Shown: positions 16,401-18,606 of the stretch, piece after piece
Position numbering within the stretch: position 1 is the first letter of the stretch
How the letters are laid out: every line of letters begins with the position of its first letter
Assembly (NCBI GenBank): GCA_905212505.1
Contig: CAJMEO010000003.1
Span: 1-18,606 of the forward strand
DNA length: 18,606 bases
From: an uncultured Christensenella sp.
Lineage (GTDB): Bacteria; Bacillota; Clostridia; Christensenellales; UBA1242
Reading direction: 5' to 3'
Translations under genes and position numbers: made by a program
Notes under the pieces: generated by a model
Databases searched by the model: none
Seen by the model: only the letters and a program-made list of their open reading frames with translations
What the model was told of the DNA's origin: nothing

Positions 16401-17486
16401 AATGCAATCTATAATTTTGTTAACATCAAATGGTGTTTGAATGTAGTATTTATATTCATCAATGTTAAAGTATAGTCTGTTATTTTTATAAGCAAAAATC
16501 AAATCTTTCTCAAAAATTCTTGTTCTTGCTTTAACACTTATATTGTTAAAGTCTGAAAAATCAAAAGTATAATCTAAATTAATGTTTTGATTAAAAGCAT
16601 CAACACATATTTTTCCACACGCTTTCCCGCCGTCAACAAACAAATCTGTTGCTTCCAAAAAGTTAATCATTCCCGAAAAATCAGTGAAATCTTCCTTATT
16701 TTCCGGTTCAAGCACTTCAATATTTTCAGCCTTTAAATTTGCATCAATTTGAGCACTTAATTTAATTCCTTCAAACTCAAGGCTTTCAATATTAACGCCT
16801 TTAATCCAATATTCATTATCGGTTTTTAAAACAACATCACCATAGCCTAGCAAATTAAATTTTAATTCTTTTCCACTTTCAGTGTCTGTTTCAACAAGTC
16901 CACTTGCAATCATAGAAAGCATAGATGGGTCAAAATTTATTTCAGACAAGTCTGGCAAAGTTAAATTTATGTCAAACTTTTTCAATGTTGCAAAAGACAA
17001 AATTTTGTTTATATCGTCTTTAACATTACAAGTTTCAATTTTAAATTGAGCCTTTCCAATTTCAGCATAAACAAAACCTTTCAAATAATTAATGTCAAAA
17101 TCAATTTTTTGGCCTAAAAATTCAGCATCTCCCACAACAGAAAGTTTAAGCTTTTCAAGCATTGAGGCGTTAGAGTTTTCATTGTCAACCAAACTCAAAC
17201 AAACATCAGCGTTCAAATTTACTGGTTCGGTGGAGTTTTGAGTGTATATCGCCAAACTTAACAAAACTTTTGCATTTTCCGTGCTCATTGCATTTGACAA
17301 AACTTCGGTTAAAGCATTACTTTCAACTTCTTCAATTGCAGTTTGCCCCCCATTATTATTAGGTCCACTTGGCGAACGAGTTATGAAAAACACGCCAACT
17401 TTAAAACCAGCGGTTAATGCCATAACCGCTAGAAAGGCCCCGATATATAAAATAATTCTTTTCAATCTTCTTTTAAACTTAACCAT
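10428..17486 (-). CDS. Giant membrane-anchored modular surface protein with C-terminal InlB-type repeats
   Basis: 2352 residues; I do not recognise a named family for the main body. Residues 1-10 are basic and about 11-35 hydrophobic: an N-terminal signal anchor placing the rest outside. About 60-1900 consist of roughly nine related modules, each with alternating beta strands, a recognisable core near residues 137, 339, 525, 704, 872, 1062, 1282, 1471 and 1735 (pattern G..v..y..d..iY..i.g.k.k..i), then a helical stretch and further strands. Strand order and lengths recall LolA/LppX-type half-barrels, which is only an inference. Modules 5-6 and 7-8 are a duplicated pair. About 1925-2352 are four or five InlB-type B-repeats (GWF..........LFAKW, GW..........LYAKW), the last with a Trp-rich insert. 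There is no sortase motif or C-terminal helix. The ribosome site is weak (AGAGA). It follows the 318-residue gene by 97 bases, probably as one operon. Confidence 0.85.
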   Translation of the reverse strand: MVKFKRRLKRIILYIGAFLAVMALTAGFKVGVFFITRSPSGPNNNGGQTAIEEVESNALTEVLSNAMSTENAKVLLSLAIYTQNSTEPVNLNADVCLSLVDNENSNASMLEKLKLSVVGDAEFLGQKIDFDINYLKGFVYAEIGKAQFKIETCNVKDDINKILSFATLKKFDINLTLPDLSEINFDPSMLSMIASGLVETDTESGKELKFNLLGYGDVVLKTDNEYWIKGVNIESLEFEGIKLSAQIDANLKAENIEVLEPENKEDFTDFSGMINFLEATDLFVDGGKACGKICVDAFNQNINLDYTFDFSDFNNISVKARTRIFEKDLIFAYKNNRLYFNIDEYKYYIQTPFDVNKIIDCIKFYAGLVNLNFELPQFDVNSYLENFKTLNINDVLGYFGELEIDEDGLRFNKNDISFAINIKNSVLSEMVAGYKDIFSAKITLSEQIDEIIVNEEEFKNIFEEDLFDLLKTGLIDNKALAFDVDFETENININATVKADFNDKFKAQIETNVLGKKVQLIIIEDTIFVEIDNVLKAKGSLSEIFDILKSEKIFEDNKFTFEDIKNKIEEILNLNETSHNENLSEKGETYAENKTIKFEFAKNNGNIFGFKVYNDQFNCLISAKEFEPIIFEESGNYQDICNILKFGLKLKDIIETKTLAFEFDANFNGFDFDGKIQYCDGEILCQAKTQIFGKEVLIFIEDETVYVNISGLKAKCKIENIFDLLESFAPNEFNANEALSNFDIFALLEEINFEISESVLGLSYNDINLSVDLTNLKINISGSQFSGEIRFTDKFEKTEKLGYIDIYQFKDLLLALKNTIKNQNISGNIDVVINLFGEDNHFDINYALSFVGGKLKGKIFTTFKGLNVSAYLIEKDIYLDILGIKVRFNIDQIPEILDFVNSTFNTNINFDIENFDIEETIKNIDFDFIKSAEASSNFARAEFKNNFIIEVSFDSLIDQIKFINGDKNATISCTNFEEISFEDLDISEFKDYTIFKELITSTYDLIKSKQAKISANVMKFNDNVLTKEISLNASLDLTKELNLSVNVLGLNQPIFVAYQNKILFVNYGNENGLKISINEQSLQKLLAVACNIFNIDVETIPFLGEFLEKENIDSSNLSTILPKIEISNPLSYLEYIKSLDVTDNSFVITLKAEKLGEYAKNKDISIIINYSLGEITDISINNLYVGNNEYINANIYLLPFEEIEKVSKQEYIDISNSANLIEAVYNTIKDLSISGNIEVVINLFGEDNKFNIDYSISYKDDVLTGHIFTTFKGLKINAYIVDKDIYLDIASIKVHINLNEINAFIAWLNNILETNIDFDMDKILNSLTTTSFEDIDFSFIKSLVSSETQSQIEFSNNFMISVEYDDFINQIDFMHDTRSATIYCTGKQPVQLDGLNKNEYKEYTLFTNLIQSTYDLIKSKQYNIAGEIKKYKNDILNQTISMDVQIDVTNMLNAFVDILGLGEQITICYENKVLYFCYGGSNGMKIAVQEHALQEILSIGLSAFNIDAKSIPFLDEFLTKEDIDTSNLSTIIPTIELGNPLDYVEYIQGFNVTDDYFEIILKADKLGSYANGKDVAIRLNYSLGKITSLVVNNLYIFGETNEFINIVVNVNEFTNIESVQDKNKYIDLSDSKDLIRAFVNTSTLNDYHINGKIKLNIDIGINFDAATVNVDARIKKKQIEETIFDENLGEFVTKQKTELVGMVELSNYPLIKFVNSENTNGGLSRKRTITIYFKDGYIYLSTVDAESRTYDRFERATKITPKTLVDNLKYYIQYLLGFTDSIQSKINEAIDKSNSYQGETDYGNIIEEYSHENNKHTIKINLQELTHNQDIGTLTVVLTTINNESTENKDYLYRLDVDLKLLDNMLSLQTDTASSSEALFLIDIGREVDIDGAQNYINNYDNVDKLGVDGEYEKEGDKTFKQANTGTTEIRLVNNNEIIEVLTGTIASEVVLPILPNVIEDDGIIKQEYAFGGWFIDENCTEEYTSGVYPRYNTTLFAKWIKLDPKIYATINFVTNEEGVSADAITGFVGDKLTLPVLQNVEKTIDENTSVLKIFLGWKTVDGTDFTKNIIESNHLTLYAKWEEKITKTYNLQIYSAGEKVYDGKVEADKEFIFPSMDCFKEDTKYYTTSNFDESSRVLSFVVSQNSVWYARNRFKVVVASAYTTLNGGSYSYQDSDVWEGQIVNLEQFANFTENKSSYKTEYTFKGYKLNGETLITASTYVMKAFNATLVAEWETIDYCTITFNPTGWKNPAWWTINSWIAYISNSNVSNTTNNQITVVKGTEINFANYKATCKYRYSSKTLNKRYNFETVAWADEAQNLYDTAISSQEYSGALTLVVTENKTLQPVWKHV
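12614..15082 (-). repeat. Two tandem ~1.23-kb in-frame repeats in the giant gene
   Basis: Two units, about 13855-15082 and 12614-13854, each encode a module pair of about 410 residues. An exact 31-base match links 14457-14487 with 13224-13254 at a distance of 1233 bases, exactly 411 codons. A second anchor (ccaaacaaatttataacaac, starting at 14977 and 13753) is 1224 bases apart, or 408 codons. At the protein level the units share blocks such as STYDLIKSKQ and NLFGEDN. A third, partial copy begins near 12613. Confidence 0.85.
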
Positions 17487-17583
17487 AATTTCAATCTCTG
17501 TTTATTAAAATTTTTAATTTTTGCGTAATTTACATAAAATGCTTGTTTGCTTTTTTATAATTTATTATTCTAATTATCATTCT

Positions 17584-18540
17584 TTATTTTATAACAATAT
17601 CTTTATAAGAAAATTCCATTTTAAATTTTGCATTAGCATTCATACCGATAACTTTGTAACTTTCATTTATGTAGATATTTTGAAAGTTCATGTTTTCATC
17701 AACTTCAAATTTGAGTTCTATGCTTGTAAATTTTGGATAGCCAAAACCACTCATATAATCCATTTTTACAACATAATTCAAAACCGAAGTTGCTGTGTCA
17801 AGTTTGATAGTGTAACTATATAGGTCGCCCACTTTTCCATTAGAGTTTTCCTCTATAACGGTTTTTGAAGAAACTATATAGTCAATTGGATTTTCAGGCT
17901 CACATCCTGTCATGTTTTTATACTCTTCTTTTGTTCTATAGTCTCTTCCGTCTTCAGTTTTGTTTGGTGTCCAGTCGACATTACTGCCATCAAGTTTTCC
18001 TTCAAAGCAATAATATTTATCTTCTTGATTTGTAAATTCAGTTTTTTTAATAACTGTGGCAATACCCATTGAAAAATAATCAAAATAATATTTGTTGTGA
18101 TCACGATATCTATAGCCATATAAATCTTGTTTCATTCCAAGCGTTACAACCGTGCCTTTATCTGTGCCATCATAGCCTTTTGTGCTTACAGAATAATACT
18201 CACACTCCAAAATCTTTGACTGAGCCACAACAAACACTTGCATGGCGGATAGTTCATTAATATTTTTGCTTTTCCACAAAGCAACATTTTTTGGGGCTTC
18301 TTCAAAAGCTTGAGCCGAATATTGAGAGGGGTCAAAGGTGTCCCACTTCCCAATTAAAAGGTCCCCCACAACAAATCCGCCCGCAGCAGCAAGAGCACCA
18401 AAAATAAGAAAGATAACAAACCTGAATGCATAACGAATGATTTTCTTTTTGCTAACTTTCTTAACAGAAGTTTCTGTCACTTCATTTGTAACAACAACTG
18501 ATTCTTCTTGATTGTTGACTTTCTCCTTTTTGTTGCCCAC
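17584..18540 (-). CDS. Membrane-anchored extracytoplasmic protein, companion of the giant protein
   Basis: 318 residues with no recognised family. About 1-35 are a polar, Lys-rich cytoplasmic tail, about 37-59 one transmembrane helix with a Gly/Ala-rich core, and the rest an extracellular domain. It begins with a helical stretch (about 93-112) and continues with long alternating beta strands to the C-terminus (SYTIKLDTATSVLNYVVKM near 242-260, FTSIELKFEVDENMNFQNIYI near 271-291). This layout resembles a single module of its giant neighbour, and of LolA/LppX-like carriers; the likeness is by pattern, not measured. The start is a GTG at 18540 with a strong AAAGGGG site about 8 bases before it. 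The gene lies upstream of the giant gene with no terminator between, so co-transcription is likely. No -35/-10 pair is convincing in the 66 bases upstream that are available. Confidence 0.8.
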   Translation of the reverse strand: MGNKKEKVNNQEESVVVTNEVTETSVKKVSKKKIIRYAFRFVIFLIFGALAAAGGFVVGDLLIGKWDTFDPSQYSAQAFEEAPKNVALWKSKNINELSAMQVFVVAQSKILECEYYSVSTKGYDGTDKGTVVTLGMKQDLYGYRYRDHNKYYFDYFSMGIATVIKKTEFTNQEDKYYCFEGKLDGSNVDWTPNKTEDGRDYRTKEEYKNMTGCEPENPIDYIVSSKTVIEENSNGKVGDLYSYTIKLDTATSVLNYVVKMDYMSGFGYPKFTSIELKFEVDENMNFQNIYINESYKVIGMNANAKFKMEFSYKDIVIK

Positions 18541-18606
18541 AAAGCTTCCCCTTTAAAATATATATTTTAAAAAATTTTGTTTAGAAATTTTAAAAGTCCA
18601 TGTTCA

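Noticed and set aside
3423..17486. Sortase (LPXTG) anchoring of the large surface proteins
   Set aside because: None of the C-termini shows LPXTG with a following helix and basic tail. The SGNH protein has a helix and basic tail but no LPXTG; the giant protein has neither.
17242..17508. Plus-strand frame at the start of the giant gene
   Set aside because: Mirror of the signal-anchor region of the minus-strand gene; no ribosome site.

Overview
The window reads as a piece of chromosome from an AT-rich, low-GC Gram-positive bacterium (Bacillota). It is most likely an uncultured, gut-type clostridial lineage, but the taxon is inference. The evidence is the rpmH-rnpA-yidD-yidC-jag order, strong AGGAG-type ribosome binding sites, a TasA/SipW-type secreted protein, BspA-type leucine-rich repeats and InlB-type B-repeats. 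Standard code fits: Trp is read from TGG, and the confident genes end in TAA, or TAG for rpmH. Every protein gene is on the minus strand. The only plus-strand gene is a tRNA.

Positions 93-3098 hold a compact housekeeping operon read right to left: rpmH (L34), rnpA (RNase P protein), yidD, yidC (membrane insertase) and jag/khpB (RNA-binding protein). It starts from a near-perfect sigma-A promoter and ends at a rho-independent terminator straight after jag. The genes touch or overlap, which suggests coupled translation. dnaA is not beside rpmH, and mnmE/mnmG do not follow jag. The Jag protein carries a remarkable insert: 27 cysteines in 70 residues, interleaved with Asp/Glu, between its Jag-N and KH domains.

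Positions 3286-5080 hold a secreted protein that joins a TasA/camelysin-like N-terminus to BspA-type repeats. Its leader contains a terminator-like hairpin just before the Shine-Dalgarno sequence and a possible leader peptide. Positions 5462-5734 hold tRNA-Arg(UCG) with its terminators.

Positions 5817-18540 encode four more extracytoplasmic proteins. They are an SGNH/GDSL hydrolase with five InlB-type repeats and a C-terminal membrane anchor, a 290-residue lipoprotein, a 2352-residue membrane-anchored protein, and a 318-residue membrane-anchored protein just upstream of it. The giant protein has about nine related beta-rich modules of roughly 170-260 residues, followed by InlB-type repeats. 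Part of it is an in-frame 1.2-kb DNA duplication.

Taken together, the right two thirds looks like a cell-surface locus whose substrates and partners cannot be read from sequence alone. The strongest oddities are the Cys-rich Jag linker, the giant modular protein with its single-module companion, and the hairpin in the leader of the BspA-like gene.
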